Shown here: piece by piece, positions 21,490-30,421 of the stretch | Layout: every line of letters begins with the position of its first letter | Position numbering within the stretch: position 1 is the first letter of the stretch | Assembly (NCBI GenBank): GCA_003553795.1 | Contig: PWFH01000222.1 | Span: forward strand, 1 to 35,891 | DNA from: Egibacter sp. | GTDB taxonomy: Bacteria > Actinomycetota > Nitriliruptoria > Euzebyales > Egibacteraceae | Direction: 5' to 3' | Length of the DNA: 35,891 bases | The notes under the pieces: model-generated | The model's database searches: none | Seen by the model: the letters and a program-made list of their open reading frames with translations, nothing else | Told to the model about the DNA's origin: nothing | Position numbers and translations under genes: made by a program

Positions 21490-24062
21490 GCGCCGTCGCC
21501 GTTGCCGACCGCCCACACCGCCCGGCCGAGCTCGAGGGAGGTCGTGAGGTCGGGGTGGCCCGGCACGACGCGGACGGCGAGGCCGTACTCGCCGGCCGAG
21601 GCCGCGCAGAGCTGGCCGCGGTAGACCGCAGGGGCGCCCTTCGGCGCGGCCTCGAGCTCGAGCTCGACGGTCGTGCGGTCGGTGAGCGCCCCGTCGGCGT
21701 CGACGGGTCCGTGGAGCAGCTCGACGCGCACGTCGTCGGTCGTGAGCTCCCCGAGGTCGACGGTCACGCGGGCGTCCCGGCACTCACCGAGCGAGCCCAC
21801 CGCGTCGTCGACGTCGACGTCGGCGATGGCCACCGAGGGCCAGCGCTCCTCGAGCTCGCCGCGCCAGCGGGCGAGATCCCGGGCGGGCCGCCGCGATCGC
21901 GCCTGGAGCCGCTCGGAGCGCTCGGCGATCGGCACGTAGAAGTCACGGGCGTAGTCCTGGACCATGCGCGTGGCGAGCACCGGCCCGCCGAGGGTCGACA
22001 GCGACCGCCGCACCGTGCGCAGCCAGCGCCGCGGGAAGGGCCCCTCGCTGCGGTCGTAGAACGACGGCACGAGGACCTGCTCGAGCAACTCGTAGAGCGC
22101 CTGGCAGTCCGCGGCGTCCTGCTGGGCGGTGTCGGCGAGCTCCTCGCCGGCGCCGATCGCGAAGCCGTTGGCACCGTCGAAGAGCTCGTCCCACCACCCG
22201 TCGAGGGTCGAGCAGTGCAGCGCACCGTTGAGCACGGCCTTCTCCCCGCTCGTCCCGCAGGCCTCGTGGGGCCGGCGCGGGTTGTTGAGCCACACGTCGA
22301 CGCCGGCGTAGAGCGTCCGGGCGAGATCCATGTCGTAGTCCTCGAGGAAGACCAGGCGCGTGCGGATCTCGGGATCGGCGGAGAAGTGGACGAGCTGGCG
22401 GATGAGGTCCTTGCCGCGCTCGTCGCGCGGGTGGGCCTTGCCGCTGAAGACGAACTGCACCGGGCGGTCGGTCGACAGCAGCATCGCCCGCAGGCGCTCG
22501 GGCTGCTGCAGCAGGAGCGTGCCGCGCTTGTACTCCGCGAACCGTCGGGCGAAGCCGATCGTCAGCGCGGTGGGGTCGAAGACCTCGTTCGTCCAGCCGA
22601 GACCGCTCGAGGGCTCGCCGCGTCGCTCGCGCTGCGCGCGCACCCACTTGCGCAGCTCGACGACGAGGCGCTCCCGCGCGCGCTCGCGCAGCCGCCACAG
22701 CTCGTCGTCGCCGATGGCATCGACCTCGCGCCAGGCCTCGGGGTCGATGGCCCAGTCGGCGGGCAGGTGGCGGTTGAAGGTCGCCGAGGCCTCGGGCCCC
22801 ACCCAGGTCGCCGCGTGCACGCCGTTGGTCACCGCGTCGATCGGCACCTCGGAGACGGCGAGGTCGGGCCAGAGGCCGGCGAACATCGCCCGGGCGACCT
22901 TGCCGTGGAGCTGGGACACCCCGTTGGCGCGCGCGGAGAGGCGCAGGCCCATGACCGCCATGTTGAAGTCGTGCTCGCCCGGGCCGGGCCGCGGCTGGCC
23001 GAGGGCCATGAGCGTGTCCATGTCGATGCCGCAGTCGCCGGTGAACCGCGTGAAGTAGCGCTCGATGAGATGGCGCGGGAAGACGTCGATCCCGGCGGGC
23101 ACCGGGGTGTGGGTGGTGAAGAGCACCGAGGCGCGGGAGGCCTCGATCGCCTCGTCCCACGACAGCCCCTCGGCGGTGATGAGCCGGCGGACGCGCTCGA
23201 GCCCGAGGAAGCCCGCGTGGCCCTCGTTGGAGTGGTAGACCGTCGGCGCGGCGGGGATCTCACCGGCCTCGAGGGCGACGTCGAGGGCGCGCATCCCGCC
23301 GATGCCGAGGACGATCTCCTGGCGCAGGCGGTGCTCGTTGTCCCCGCCGTAGAGCTTGTCGGTGACCTGGCGGTCCTCGGGGGTGTTCTCCGGCAGGTCG
23401 GTGTCGAGCAGGAGCAGCGGGATGCGCCCGACATCGGCGCGCCAGATCTGGCAGGCGACGTGGTGGTCGGCGAGGCGCACCATGACCTTGCGCGGCTGGC
23501 CGTCGACCTCGAGGCGGGTCAGCGGCAGCCCGTGGGGGTTGAGGTCGGGGTAGGACTCGCGCTGCCAGCCCTCGCTGTCGAGGAGCTGGCGGAAGTAGCC
23601 GTGGCGGTAGAGCAGCCCGACGCCGACGAGGTCGAGGCCGAGGTCGCTCGCGGCCTTGAGGTGGTCGCCGGCGAGCACGCCGAGGCCGCCGGAGTAGGTC
23701 TGCATGACGTGGGTGATGCCGAACTCCGGGGAGAAGTAGGCCACACGTGGCGGGGCGACCTCCTCGACCTGCGCCCAGCGGTCGCCGGTGAGGTACTCCC
23801 GCAGGTCCTCCTGGCGGCGCGCGAGCTCGGCGCGGAAGGCCTCGTCGTCGGCGAGCTCGGCGAGGCGGTCCGTGGTGAGCCGCCCGAGCAGCTCGACCGG
23901 GTTCTCCCCGCTGGCCTCCCAGGCCTCGGGGTCGGCCCAGCGGAACAGCTCCCGCGTGGGACGGTCCCACGCCCAACGGAGGTTGCCGGCGAGCTCGTTG
24001 AGGCCGGCGAGCTCGTCGGGCAGGGACGGCTGGATGCGGAAGGTGCGCAGAGCCTTGATCAC
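21486..24062 (-). CDS. glgP: Alpha-glucan (maltodextrin/glycogen) phosphorylase
   Basis: An 858-residue GT35 phosphorylase that releases glucose-1-phosphate from alpha-1,4-glucans. It belongs to the shorter, archaeal/actinobacterial branch: VAYFSPEFGI at the start of the catalytic core, TYSGGLGVLAGDHLKAASDLG, SNEGHAGFLGLERVR, and TTHTPVPAGIDVFP. The pyridoxal-phosphate lysine is Lys608 in CGTSGEKAVLNGAL, followed by STLDGWWDE. The N-terminal about 100 residues form the DUF3417-like domain (LAGNLRWAWDRPTRELF). The GTG start at 24060-24062 is chosen because AGGAG lies 6 nt upstream and the family N-terminus aligns there. It is first in a two-gene operon with the GH13 enzyme and is divergent from the DASS transporter gene. 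Confidence 0.96.
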   Translation of the reverse strand: MIKALRTFRIQPSLPDELAGLNELAGNLRWAWDRPTRELFRWADPEAWEASGENPVELLGRLTTDRLAELADDEAFRAELARRQEDLREYLTGDRWAQVEEVAPPRVAYFSPEFGITHVMQTYSGGLGVLAGDHLKAASDLGLDLVGVGLLYRHGYFRQLLDSEGWQRESYPDLNPHGLPLTRLEVDGQPRKVMVRLADHHVACQIWRADVGRIPLLLLDTDLPENTPEDRQVTDKLYGGDNEHRLRQEIVLGIGGMRALDVALEAGEIPAAPTVYHSNEGHAGFLGLERVRRLITAEGLSWDEAIEASRASVLFTTHTPVPAGIDVFPRHLIERYFTRFTGDCGIDMDTLMALGQPRPGPGEHDFNMAVMGLRLSARANGVSQLHGKVARAMFAGLWPDLAVSEVPIDAVTNGVHAATWVGPEASATFNRHLPADWAIDPEAWREVDAIGDDELWRLRERARERLVVELRKWVRAQRERRGEPSSGLGWTNEVFDPTALTIGFARRFAEYKRGTLLLQQPERLRAMLLSTDRPVQFVFSGKAHPRDERGKDLIRQLVHFSADPEIRTRLVFLEDYDMDLARTLYAGVDVWLNNPRRPHEACGTSGEKAVLNGALHCSTLDGWWDELFDGANGFAIGAGEELADTAQQDAADCQALYELLEQVLVPSFYDRSEGPFPRRWLRTVRRSLSTLGGPVLATRMVQDYARDFYVPIAERSERLQARSRRPARDLARWRGELEERWPSVAIADVDVDDAVGSLGECRDARVTVDLGELTTDDVRVELLHGPVDADGALTDRTTVELELEAAPKGAPAVYRGQLCAASAGEYGLAVRVVPGHPDLTTSLELGRAVWAVGNGDGA

Positions 24063-24324
24063 GCGGAACTCCTGGGAGGATGCTGGGTCGGTCGTCGTGG
24101 CCGCGGTGCCGTGCGGTGGTCCCCGCGCGCCTTCGCGGGCGTCACCGCCGGATCGCCGTCGAAGGGTAGCCCCGCTGGCCCGCGGAGTCGAAGCCGCGTC
24201 GCCCTGTCCGTCGGACGCGGGGAGGACGGGTTCGCGCTCGCGGCGATGATGTGCAGAATCCGTGCTTGGTCGTCCCCCCGTCCCGTCCGCGCGGGCCACC
24301 CCGCTTGCCACGCCAGGTCACCAC
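24063..24324. promoter_or_regulatory. Divergent promoter region glgP / DASS transporter
   Basis: This 262-bp gap has no gene. On the minus strand TTCGAC (24187-24192) and TACCCT (24163-24168), spaced 18 bp, form a plausible glgP promoter. On the plus strand TTCGCG (24231-24236) and CAGAAT (24254-24259), spaced 17 bp, are a weaker candidate for the transporter operon. I see no strong shared operator. Confidence 0.35.
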
Positions 24325-25734
24325 ATGAGCGAAGAACAGGAACGCACCCTCCTCCAGCGGCTCGGCCTGCCCTTGGCCGTCGTGGCCTTCCTGCTGCCGA
24401 TCGTGCTGCAGCCCGACGGGCTCGACGCGGCGGGCCACCGGATGTTCGGCATCTTCCTCGCCGCGATCGTCCTGTGGATCACCGAGGCGGTGCCGCTCTA
24501 CGCCACCGCGGTCCTCATCATCTTCGGGGAGATCCTCTTCATCTCCGAGGCCTCGGTGATGCCGCTGCCGGAGGGCTTCGAGGCCCCGCCGATCGACGAC
24601 TTCTACTCGGCGCTCGCCAACCCCGTGCTCATGCTCTTCCTCGGCGGGTTCTTCCTCGCCGAGGGCGCGGCGAAGTACCGCCTCGACCGCAACCTCGCGC
24701 GGGTGCTGCTGCGGCCCTTCGGGACCTCGCCGACCGGGATCATGCTCGGGCTCATGCTCATCACCGCGGCGCTCTCGATGTTCATGAGCAACACCGCGAC
24801 CGCCGCGACGATGACCGCGGTCGTGCTGTCGGTGACCGCGACCCTGCCGCCGGGTGACCGGTTGCGCACGAGCCTCGCGCTGTCGATCCCCATCGCCGCG
24901 AACGTCGGCGGGATCGCCACCCCGGTCGGCACCCCGCCCAACGCCATCGCCCTCGCCGGCCTCACCGAGCGGGGCATCTCGATCAGCTTCCTCGAGTGGA
25001 TGCTCGCGACGCTGCCGTTCGTCATCCTCATCCTGGTCGCCGCCTGGTGGCTGCTCGGCCGACTGCACCGCTCCGAGACCAAGGAGCTCAAGCTGGAGAT
25101 GGAGGGCGAGTTCGACATGAGCCGCCCGGCGATCCTGTTCTACGGCGTCTTCGCGCTGACGATCGCGCTGTGGCTCACCGAGCCCCTCCACGGCGTCCCT
25201 GCCACCGTCGTGGGATTCCTGCCCGTCGTCGTGCTCCTGTCGACGCAGGTCTTCGGCGTCACCGAGCTGCAGAACGTCCGCTGGGACGTCCTCTGGCTCG
25301 TCGGCGGCGGCATCGCGCTCGCCACGGGCATGGCCGCTGCCGGCGTCGACGAGTGGCTCGTCGCCCTCGTCGCCTGGGAGAACCTGCCCGTCGCGCTCCT
25401 GCTCGTCGTCCTCGCGGTGATCTCGCTCGCCCTGTCGACGACGATCTCGAACTCCGCGACGGCCAACCTCCTCGTGCCCATCGGCCTCACCCTCGCGATG
25501 AGCGACGCCGTGGCCGTCGACCCGCTGCTCGCGGGGATCATCATCGCCGTGGGCTGCTCGCTCGCGATGGCCCTGCCGATCTCGACCCCGCCCAACGCCA
25601 TCGCCTACGCCACGGGCGCGGTGCGGACGAAGGACCTCGCCGTCGTCGGGCTCCTCGTCGGCGCGATCGGCCTCGTCCTCTTCCTCGCCGTGGCGCCGCT
25701 GTGGTGGAACCTCCTCGGCATCGCCGGGATGTAG
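24325..25734 (+). CDS. DASS-family (SLC13) sodium/anion symporter
   Basis: A 469-residue polytopic protein with 11-12 hydrophobic segments and the internal repeat of the divalent anion:sodium symporter family. The two Ser-Asn-Thr/Ser signature loops are present as FMSNTATAATM and ISNSATANLL, each followed later by the substrate/sodium loop (TPVGTPPNAIAL and ISTPPNAIAYATG). Family members carry C4-dicarboxylates, citrate, sulfate or similar; the VcINDY-like motifs favour a dicarboxylate, but this is not certain. The ATG at 24325 is chosen because the family N-terminus (LGLPLAVVAFLLPI) follows it; upstream open frame is intergenic. It is first in a probable operon with a histidine kinase 10 bp downstream and a receiver protein, suggesting that the kinase responds to, or controls, transport. 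Confidence 0.92.
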   Translation: MSEEQERTLLQRLGLPLAVVAFLLPIVLQPDGLDAAGHRMFGIFLAAIVLWITEAVPLYATAVLIIFGEILFISEASVMPLPEGFEAPPIDDFYSALANPVLMLFLGGFFLAEGAAKYRLDRNLARVLLRPFGTSPTGIMLGLMLITAALSMFMSNTATAATMTAVVLSVTATLPPGDRLRTSLALSIPIAANVGGIATPVGTPPNAIALAGLTERGISISFLEWMLATLPFVILILVAAWWLLGRLHRSETKELKLEMEGEFDMSRPAILFYGVFALTIALWLTEPLHGVPATVVGFLPVVVLLSTQVFGVTELQNVRWDVLWLVGGGIALATGMAAAGVDEWLVALVAWENLPVALLLVVLAVISLALSTTISNSATANLLVPIGLTLAMSDAVAVDPLLAGIIIAVGCSLAMALPISTPPNAIAYATGAVRTKDLAVVGLLVGAIGLVLFLAVAPLWWNLLGIAGM

Positions 25735-25744
25735 CGGGGCGTCG

Positions 25745-27337
25745 ATGATGAGCGAGGAGGAGCCCCAGGGCCTCATGGGCGGCGCGCTGCTGCCCGACGT
25801 CGACGACGACAAGCTCGAGTCGATGATGATCGCCGAGCTCGACCGGGCGCTCGACGGGCCGCCGCGCGAGGAGGTGCCCGCCGGCACGATCCTGTTGTGG
25901 GAGGGCCAGGTCGTCGACCGGATCGCCGTCCTGCTCGACGGCCGCGTCGAGCTCACGCGCTCGACCGACGAGGGCCACGTCGTCGTCCACGGCGAGTCGA
26001 CCGGGCGGATCATCGGCCTCGCCTCGCTCACGAGGGCCCGCAAGGCCTCCTTCACCGTGCGCGCGGCGACCAACCTCACGCTCCTGCCGATCGCCCTGCC
26101 GCAGCTCGACCGCGCCCTGCGCGCCGACCCCGAGCTGTCCCAGCACTTCGTCAACGTCCTCATCCGCTCGCTGGCGCGCCGCCACCGCCGCGCCGTCGAG
26201 CTCCAGGTCGAGAACACCCAGCTCGCGCGCTCCCTCGAGGAGGAACGCGACCAGCTCCGTGACGCCCTCGCCCAGCTCGAGGACGCCCAGGCGCAGGTCG
26301 TGCAGTCCGCGCGCATGGCCACGCTCGGGGAGATGGCCGCCGGGCTCGCCCACGAGCTCAACAACCCCGTGGCCGCGCTGACCCGGGCTGCGGAGCACAT
26401 CGCCGAGGACGCCACCGAGCTCGTCACCGACTGCGCGCAGAGCACCTGGCGGCAGACGGTGCTCGAGCGCGCGATCCGCGCGCCCGCACGCTCGACCGCC
26501 GAGCACCGCCGGCGCCGCCGCGAGCTCGCCGCCGAGGTCGGGGACCGCCGGCTCGCCGAGCGGCTCGTCGCCGCCGGGGTCGAGGAGCCCGCCGACGCCG
26601 AGCGGCTGCTCGCCGAGGCCGGCCTCACCGACCGCGAGGCGCTGCTCGACGAGCTCGAGCGGCTGCGCCGTCTCGGCGACGCGGTGCGCAACCTCCGCGG
26701 CGCCGCCGGGCGGGTCTCCGAACTCGTCTCGAGCCTGCGCTCCTACGCCAGGGCGGGCTCGGACCTCCAGCCCGGCATCGACGTGCGCGAGGGCCTCGAG
26801 GACACGCTGCGCCTGCTCAACCACCGGCTCGGCGCGGTCGACGTCGTCCGCGCCTACGACGACGTGCCGACGATCACCGCCCAGCCCGGCGAGCTCAGCC
26901 AGGCCTGGACGAACATCATCGCCAACGCGCTCGACGCGATGGAGGACGAGGGCCGCCTCATCGTCGAGGTGGGCGCGCAGGATGAGGCCGTGCGCGTGCG
27001 CGTCGCCGACTCCGGCCCCGGCGTCGACGACGTCGACCTCGACCGGGCCTTCGAGCCGCACTTCACGACGAAGGACGGTCGGGTGGCCTACGGTCTCGGC
27101 CTCGGCCTGTCGATCACCCGCCGCATCGTCGAGCGTCACGGCGGCGAGATCGCCCTGCAGCCCGCCGAGGAGGGCGCGGGCGCGGAGGTCGTCGTCACCC
27201 TGCCGGTGCGCCAGCCCGACGGCGCAGGGTCGCCCTCCGCCGAGGAGGCGTCCGAGCCCGACGAGGCGGCGTCACCCGATCCCAGCACCGGGCCCGCGAG
27301 CGAGGGGCCCGCACCCAGCCAGGAGGAGCCCTCATGA
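25745..27337 (+). CDS. Soluble histidine kinase with a cNMP-binding-fold sensor and an H-box insertion
   Basis: A 530-residue kinase without TM helices. Residues about 35-135 form a cyclic-nucleotide-binding-like beta-roll, but the phosphate-binding cassette (GLASLTRARKASFTVRA) lacks the Glu and Arg of CAP, so true cNMP binding is doubtful. A coiled coil (about 150-190) leads to the H-box MAAGLAHELNNPVAAL with phospho-acceptor His203. About 90 extra, Arg/Glu-rich residues then separate it from the second dimerisation helix (RVSELVSSLRSYAR). The ATPase domain has the N-box (TNIIANALDAM), G1 (VADSGPGV), F-box (FEPHFTTK) and G2 (GLGLGLSI). The last 55 residues are Pro/Glu/Ser-rich and probably disordered. 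It overlaps the receiver gene by 4 bp. Confidence 0.92.
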   Translation: MMSEEEPQGLMGGALLPDVDDDKLESMMIAELDRALDGPPREEVPAGTILLWEGQVVDRIAVLLDGRVELTRSTDEGHVVVHGESTGRIIGLASLTRARKASFTVRAATNLTLLPIALPQLDRALRADPELSQHFVNVLIRSLARRHRRAVELQVENTQLARSLEEERDQLRDALAQLEDAQAQVVQSARMATLGEMAAGLAHELNNPVAALTRAAEHIAEDATELVTDCAQSTWRQTVLERAIRAPARSTAEHRRRRRELAAEVGDRRLAERLVAAGVEEPADAERLLAEAGLTDREALLDELERLRRLGDAVRNLRGAAGRVSELVSSLRSYARAGSDLQPGIDVREGLEDTLRLLNHRLGAVDVVRAYDDVPTITAQPGELSQAWTNIIANALDAMEDEGRLIVEVGAQDEAVRVRVADSGPGVDDVDLDRAFEPHFTTKDGRVAYGLGLGLSITRRIVERHGGEIALQPAEEGAGAEVVVTLPVRQPDGAGSPSAEEASEPDEAASPDPSTGPASEGPAPSQEEPS

Positions 27338-27831
27338 CCACGCCACGCCTCGTCGTCCTCTGCGTCGAGGACGAGCCCGACGTGCGCGATGCCATCGTCC
27401 GTGACCTCGCGCCCTTCGAGCCGGCCGTGGTCACCGAGACCGCCGAGAGCGCCGACGACGCGCGCGAGGCCATCGCCGAGATCACCGAGGGCCGCGACCG
27501 CCTCGGGCTCGTCCTCGCCGACCACCTCCTGCCGGGCACGACCGGCGTGGACTTCCTCGTCGAGCTACACGAGGGCGAGGCGACCGCGCGCGCGAAGAAG
27601 GTCCTGCTCACCGGCCAGGCCGGGCTCGACGACACCGTCAAGGCCGTCAACCGCGCCGACCTCGACCGCTACGTCGCCAAGCCGTGGGACCCCGAGGAGC
27701 TGCGCGCGGTCGTGCGCGACCAGCTGACCGAGTTCGCCTGCGAGCACGTCGACGACGTCCTGCCCTACCTCACCGTCCTCGACAGCGCCCGGCTGCTCGA
27801 GGTGCACGGCACCCGCGCCGCCGACCGCTGA
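27334..27831 (+). CDS. Stand-alone response-regulator receiver protein
   Basis: A 165-residue protein whose first 125 residues form a complete receiver domain: acidic pair Glu12-Asp13 (CVEDEPD), phospho-acceptor Asp63 (VLADHLLPG), Thr93 (LLTGQAG) and Lys116 (YVAKPWD). No DNA-binding or enzymatic output domain follows; the last 40 residues are helical with no recognisable motif. The start overlaps the kinase stop as ATGA, making the pair a dedicated two-component system. A lone receiver must act by protein contact, for example on the neighbouring transporter, or as a phosphate shuttle. It converges on the LacI gene with 15 bp between stops. Confidence 0.92.
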   Translation: MTTPRLVVLCVEDEPDVRDAIVRDLAPFEPAVVTETAESADDAREAIAEITEGRDRLGLVLADHLLPGTTGVDFLVELHEGEATARAKKVLLTGQAGLDDTVKAVNRADLDRYVAKPWDPEELRAVVRDQLTEFACEHVDDVLPYLTVLDSARLLEVHGTRAADR

Positions 27832-27850
27832 GCCGCGGGGCGCCGCTCAG
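27828..27850. terminator. Hairpin spanning convergent stop codons (receiver / LacI)
   Basis: CTGAGC (27828-27833) and GCTCAG (27845-27850) form a 6-bp stem around an 11-nt GC-rich loop. The stem contains the TGA of both convergent genes, like the palindrome at 1913-1932. It is a possible weak bidirectional terminator. Confidence 0.35.
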
Positions 27851-28887
27851 GGGGCGGACGCCGCGGGCTGACGCAGCGGGCCGGTCGAGCCTCGCGCGAT
27901 GAGCTCGGCGCGGAAGAGGTGCTCCCCGCGGTGCGGGGCGCCCTCCCCGGCGAGCTCGGCGAGCAGCGCGTCGGCCGCGGCCGTGCCGAGCGCGGCGATG
28001 GGTTGGCGCATGCTCGTCAGCGGCGGGTCGACGAGGGCCATGAGCGGGGTGTCGTCGAAGCCGACGACCGACACGTCGCCGGGGACGTCGAGGCCCCGTG
28101 CACGGACCGCGCGGACCGCTCCCAGGGCGATGAAGTCGCTGCCGCACACCACGCCGGTGACGCCCTGCTCGAGCAGCGGGCCCATCGCCGCCTGCCCGCC
28201 CTCGACGGTGTAGGAGGTCTCGACGACGAGGCCCTCATGGGCCGCGGCCGCCGCCGCGCCGAGACGGTCCTCGAGCCCGCGGTGGAAGCCGATGACCTTG
28301 CGGTGCGAGGGCTGGTAGCGCGAGGGGCCGACGATGAGCGCGATGCGCTCGTGCCCGAGCGCGGCGAGGTGGCCGACGGCGCGCTCGGTCGCGGTCGCGT
28401 CGTCGGTGGAGAGGAACGGGGCGTCGACCTCGGGCATGAACCCGTTGACGAAGACCGCCGGCACGCCGTGGCGGACGAGCAGGGCGTAGGCGCCGCGCTC
28501 ACCGCGGGCGTCGGCATGCTGGCCCGAGACGAAGACGAAGCCGCCGACCCCGCGGGCCAGGAGGGCCTCGACGTAGGACTGCTCGCTCGTGCCATCGAGC
28601 GTGGAGGTCGCGATGACGGTGACGTGGCCGGCGCGCGCGAGGCGCGCCTCGACGGCCTTGGCCACGAGCGGGAAGGCCGGGTTGTCGAGCTCGGGGATGA
28701 TCACGCCCAGCAGGCCGCGCTCGGGCAGCCGCGCCGCGCCGACGCCCTCGTAGCCGGCCTCCCGCAGGGCGAGCAGGACCGCGGCGCGGGTCTGCTCCCC
28801 CACCCCGGGCTTGCCGTTGACGACGCGGCTGACGGTGGCCTCGCTCACACCCACCGCCAGGGCGACGTCCCGCAACGTCGTTCGCAT
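27847..28887 (-). CDS. LacI-family repressor of the maltodextrin operon
   Basis: A 346-residue regulator with the LacI layout. The N-terminal HTH and hinge helix are at residues 1-55 (LRDVALAVGVSEATVSRVVN then GKPGVGEQTRAAVLLAL), followed by a periplasmic-binding-protein-like effector domain (GLLGVIIPELDNPAFPLV, and the late VVGFDDTPLMALVDPPLTSMRQP). Divergent position beside malEFG makes it the likely local repressor, released by a maltose-type sugar, like MalR of Streptomyces. There is no Shine-Dalgarno sequence; TACGCT on the minus strand (28894-28899) lies 6 nt before the ATG, so its message is probably leaderless. That element is close to the operators, so autoregulation is plausible. 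Confidence 0.93.
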   Translation of the reverse strand: MRTTLRDVALAVGVSEATVSRVVNGKPGVGEQTRAAVLLALREAGYEGVGAARLPERGLLGVIIPELDNPAFPLVAKAVEARLARAGHVTVIATSTLDGTSEQSYVEALLARGVGGFVFVSGQHADARGERGAYALLVRHGVPAVFVNGFMPEVDAPFLSTDDATATERAVGHLAALGHERIALIVGPSRYQPSHRKVIGFHRGLEDRLGAAAAAAHEGLVVETSYTVEGGQAAMGPLLEQGVTGVVCGSDFIALGAVRAVRARGLDVPGDVSVVGFDDTPLMALVDPPLTSMRQPIAALGTAAADALLAELAGEGAPHRGEHLFRAELIARGSTGPLRQPAASAP

Positions 28888-28893
28888 GGCGGG

Positions 28894-28967
28894 AGCGTAC
28901 CTGAGTGAACCGGCGAAAGAAAGTCTTTGCGTCGCCCTTGCGCAACCTTGCAGGACCTTGTTACCTT
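28894..28967. promoter_or_regulatory. Divergent lacI / mal control region with phased operators
   Basis: CCTTG occurs three times exactly 10 bp apart (28936, 28946, 28956), the first inside the palindrome TTGCGCAA (28938-28945) with a CG centre as in LacI-family operators. The second reads CTTGCAG, the repeat that I recall from Streptomyces MalR targets. TTGCGC (28938-28943) and TACCTT (28962-28967), spaced 18 bp, could be the mal promoter, so a bound repressor would cover it. An AAAGA/TCTTT dyad is at 28916-28928. The lacI -10 is at 28894-28899. The remainder, to 29074, is mal leader. Confidence 0.55.
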
Positions 28968-29074
28968 CCCGTTACTGAACGACCTGGCATATGGGGTCAA
29001 CGGCACGATCCGCCAGCGGCCCGCTGCCACAGGGGCGCCCAACGAGGGCCGTCCACGCAACCGAAGGAGTCGCT

Positions 29075-30388
29075 GTGAAGCCCACCATGAGACTGCTTGC
29101 GCTCATGCTCGCCGCGCTCCTCGTCCTCGCCGCCTGCGCGGAGGACGAGGAGGCCGTCGACGAGCCCGAGGACGACGACGTCGACGTCGAGGAGCCCGAC
29201 GAGGAGCCCGACGAGGAGGAGCCGGACGAGGAGGAGCCCGAGGAGGAGCCCGTCACCCGGGCCGACGCCGACCTCGTGATCTGGGCCGACGACACGCGCA
29301 CCCCCGCCCTCGAGCCGTTCGCCGAGGAGTTCGGCGCGGACAACGACGTCGAGGTCGTCGTCCAGGAGCTGCCCTTCGACGAGCTCGACGACCAGCTCAT
29401 CACCGCCGGCCCGGCCGGTGAGGGCCCCGACGTCATCATCGGCGCCCACGACTGGACCGGCCGCCTCGTCGAGAACGGGGTCATCGCGCCGATCGACCTC
29501 GGCGACGTGGCCGACGAGCTCGCCGACGTCGCCGTCGAGGCCTTCAGCTTCGAGGGCCAGGTCTACGGCCTGCCCTACGCCACCGAGAACGTCGCGCTCA
29601 TCCGCAACGCCGAGATGGTGCCCGAGGCTCCCGAGACCTGGGACGAGCTCATCGACGTCGGCGAGGGACTCGTCGACGACGGCGAGGCCGAGGAGGCCAT
29701 CGTGTGGCCGACCGAGCCGGCCGACCCCTACCACAACTACCCCGTCATCACCGCCTACGGCGGCTACGTCTTCGGCCAGGACGAGGACGGCTCCTACGAC
29801 CCCACCGACCTCGGCATCGACAGCGAGGGCTCGATCGAGGCGGCCCAGGCCTACCGTGACTGGGTCGAGGAGGGCATCCTCAACGTCGACGTCACCTACG
29901 ACCTCATGATCGAGCTCTTCGCGGGCGGCGACGCGCCGTTCACGATCGGCGGGCCATGGACCCTGCCGGACTTCGACGAGGCCGGCGTCGAGTACGAGGT
30001 CACCCCGATCCCCGAGATCGATGGCGGCACCCCGCAGCCGTTCGTCGGCGTGCAGGGCTTCATGCTCTCGGCCTTCGCCGAGAACGAGCTGCTCGCGCAG
30101 ACCTTCCTCACCGACTACATGGCCACCGAGGACGCCCAGCTCGCCCTCTACGACGCCGACCCCCGCCCGCCGGCGATGCTCTCGGCCTTCGACGAGGTCG
30201 CCGAGGACCCCGACATCGAGGGCTTCGGCGAGAGCGGCCTCGACGGTCAGCCGATGCCGAACATCCCCGAGATGGACTCGGTCTGGGAGTCCTGGACCGA
30301 CGCCTACGAGCTCGTCTGGGAGGACGCCGAGGACCCCGAGACGGCCTTCACCCAGGCCGCGGACCAGATCCGCGGGCTCATCGAGTAG
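29075..30388 (+). CDS. malE: Maltodextrin-type ABC importer, solute-binding lipoprotein
   Basis: A 437-residue family 1 solute-binding protein, anchored outside the membrane as a lipoprotein. The signal peptide is residues 1-20 with lipobox LAAC at Cys21. An extremely acidic tether (about residues 22-62, almost only Asp, Glu, Pro and Val) follows. The mature domain has DVIIGAHDWTGRLVENGVIAPID, GLPYATENVALIRN, AYGGYVFGQ and FTIGGPWTLPDF, matching maltose/maltodextrin-binding proteins. The GTG at 29075-29077 is chosen because GAAGGAG lies 5 nt upstream and the signal peptide begins there. It is first gene of malEFG-GH13 under the LacI repressor. Confidence 0.93.
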   Translation: MKPTMRLLALMLAALLVLAACAEDEEAVDEPEDDDVDVEEPDEEPDEEEPDEEEPEEEPVTRADADLVIWADDTRTPALEPFAEEFGADNDVEVVVQELPFDELDDQLITAGPAGEGPDVIIGAHDWTGRLVENGVIAPIDLGDVADELADVAVEAFSFEGQVYGLPYATENVALIRNAEMVPEAPETWDELIDVGEGLVDDGEAEEAIVWPTEPADPYHNYPVITAYGGYVFGQDEDGSYDPTDLGIDSEGSIEAAQAYRDWVEEGILNVDVTYDLMIELFAGGDAPFTIGGPWTLPDFDEAGVEYEVTPIPEIDGGTPQPFVGVQGFMLSAFAENELLAQTFLTDYMATEDAQLALYDADPRPPAMLSAFDEVAEDPDIEGFGESGLDGQPMPNIPEMDSVWESWTDAYELVWEDAEDPETAFTQAADQIRGLIE

Positions 30389-30421
30389 GACACCGAACGA
30401 CACATGGAGAGGGGCTCTGGC

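Noticed and set aside
25745-26150. Calling the kinase sensor a true cAMP receptor
   Set aside because: The Glu and Arg that hold the cyclic phosphate in CAP are absent from the cassette, so only the fold can be claimed.
28936-28960. CRISPR-like short repeats
   Set aside because: The units are only 5 bp at a 10-bp period, with no spacers and no cas genes; they fit operators better.
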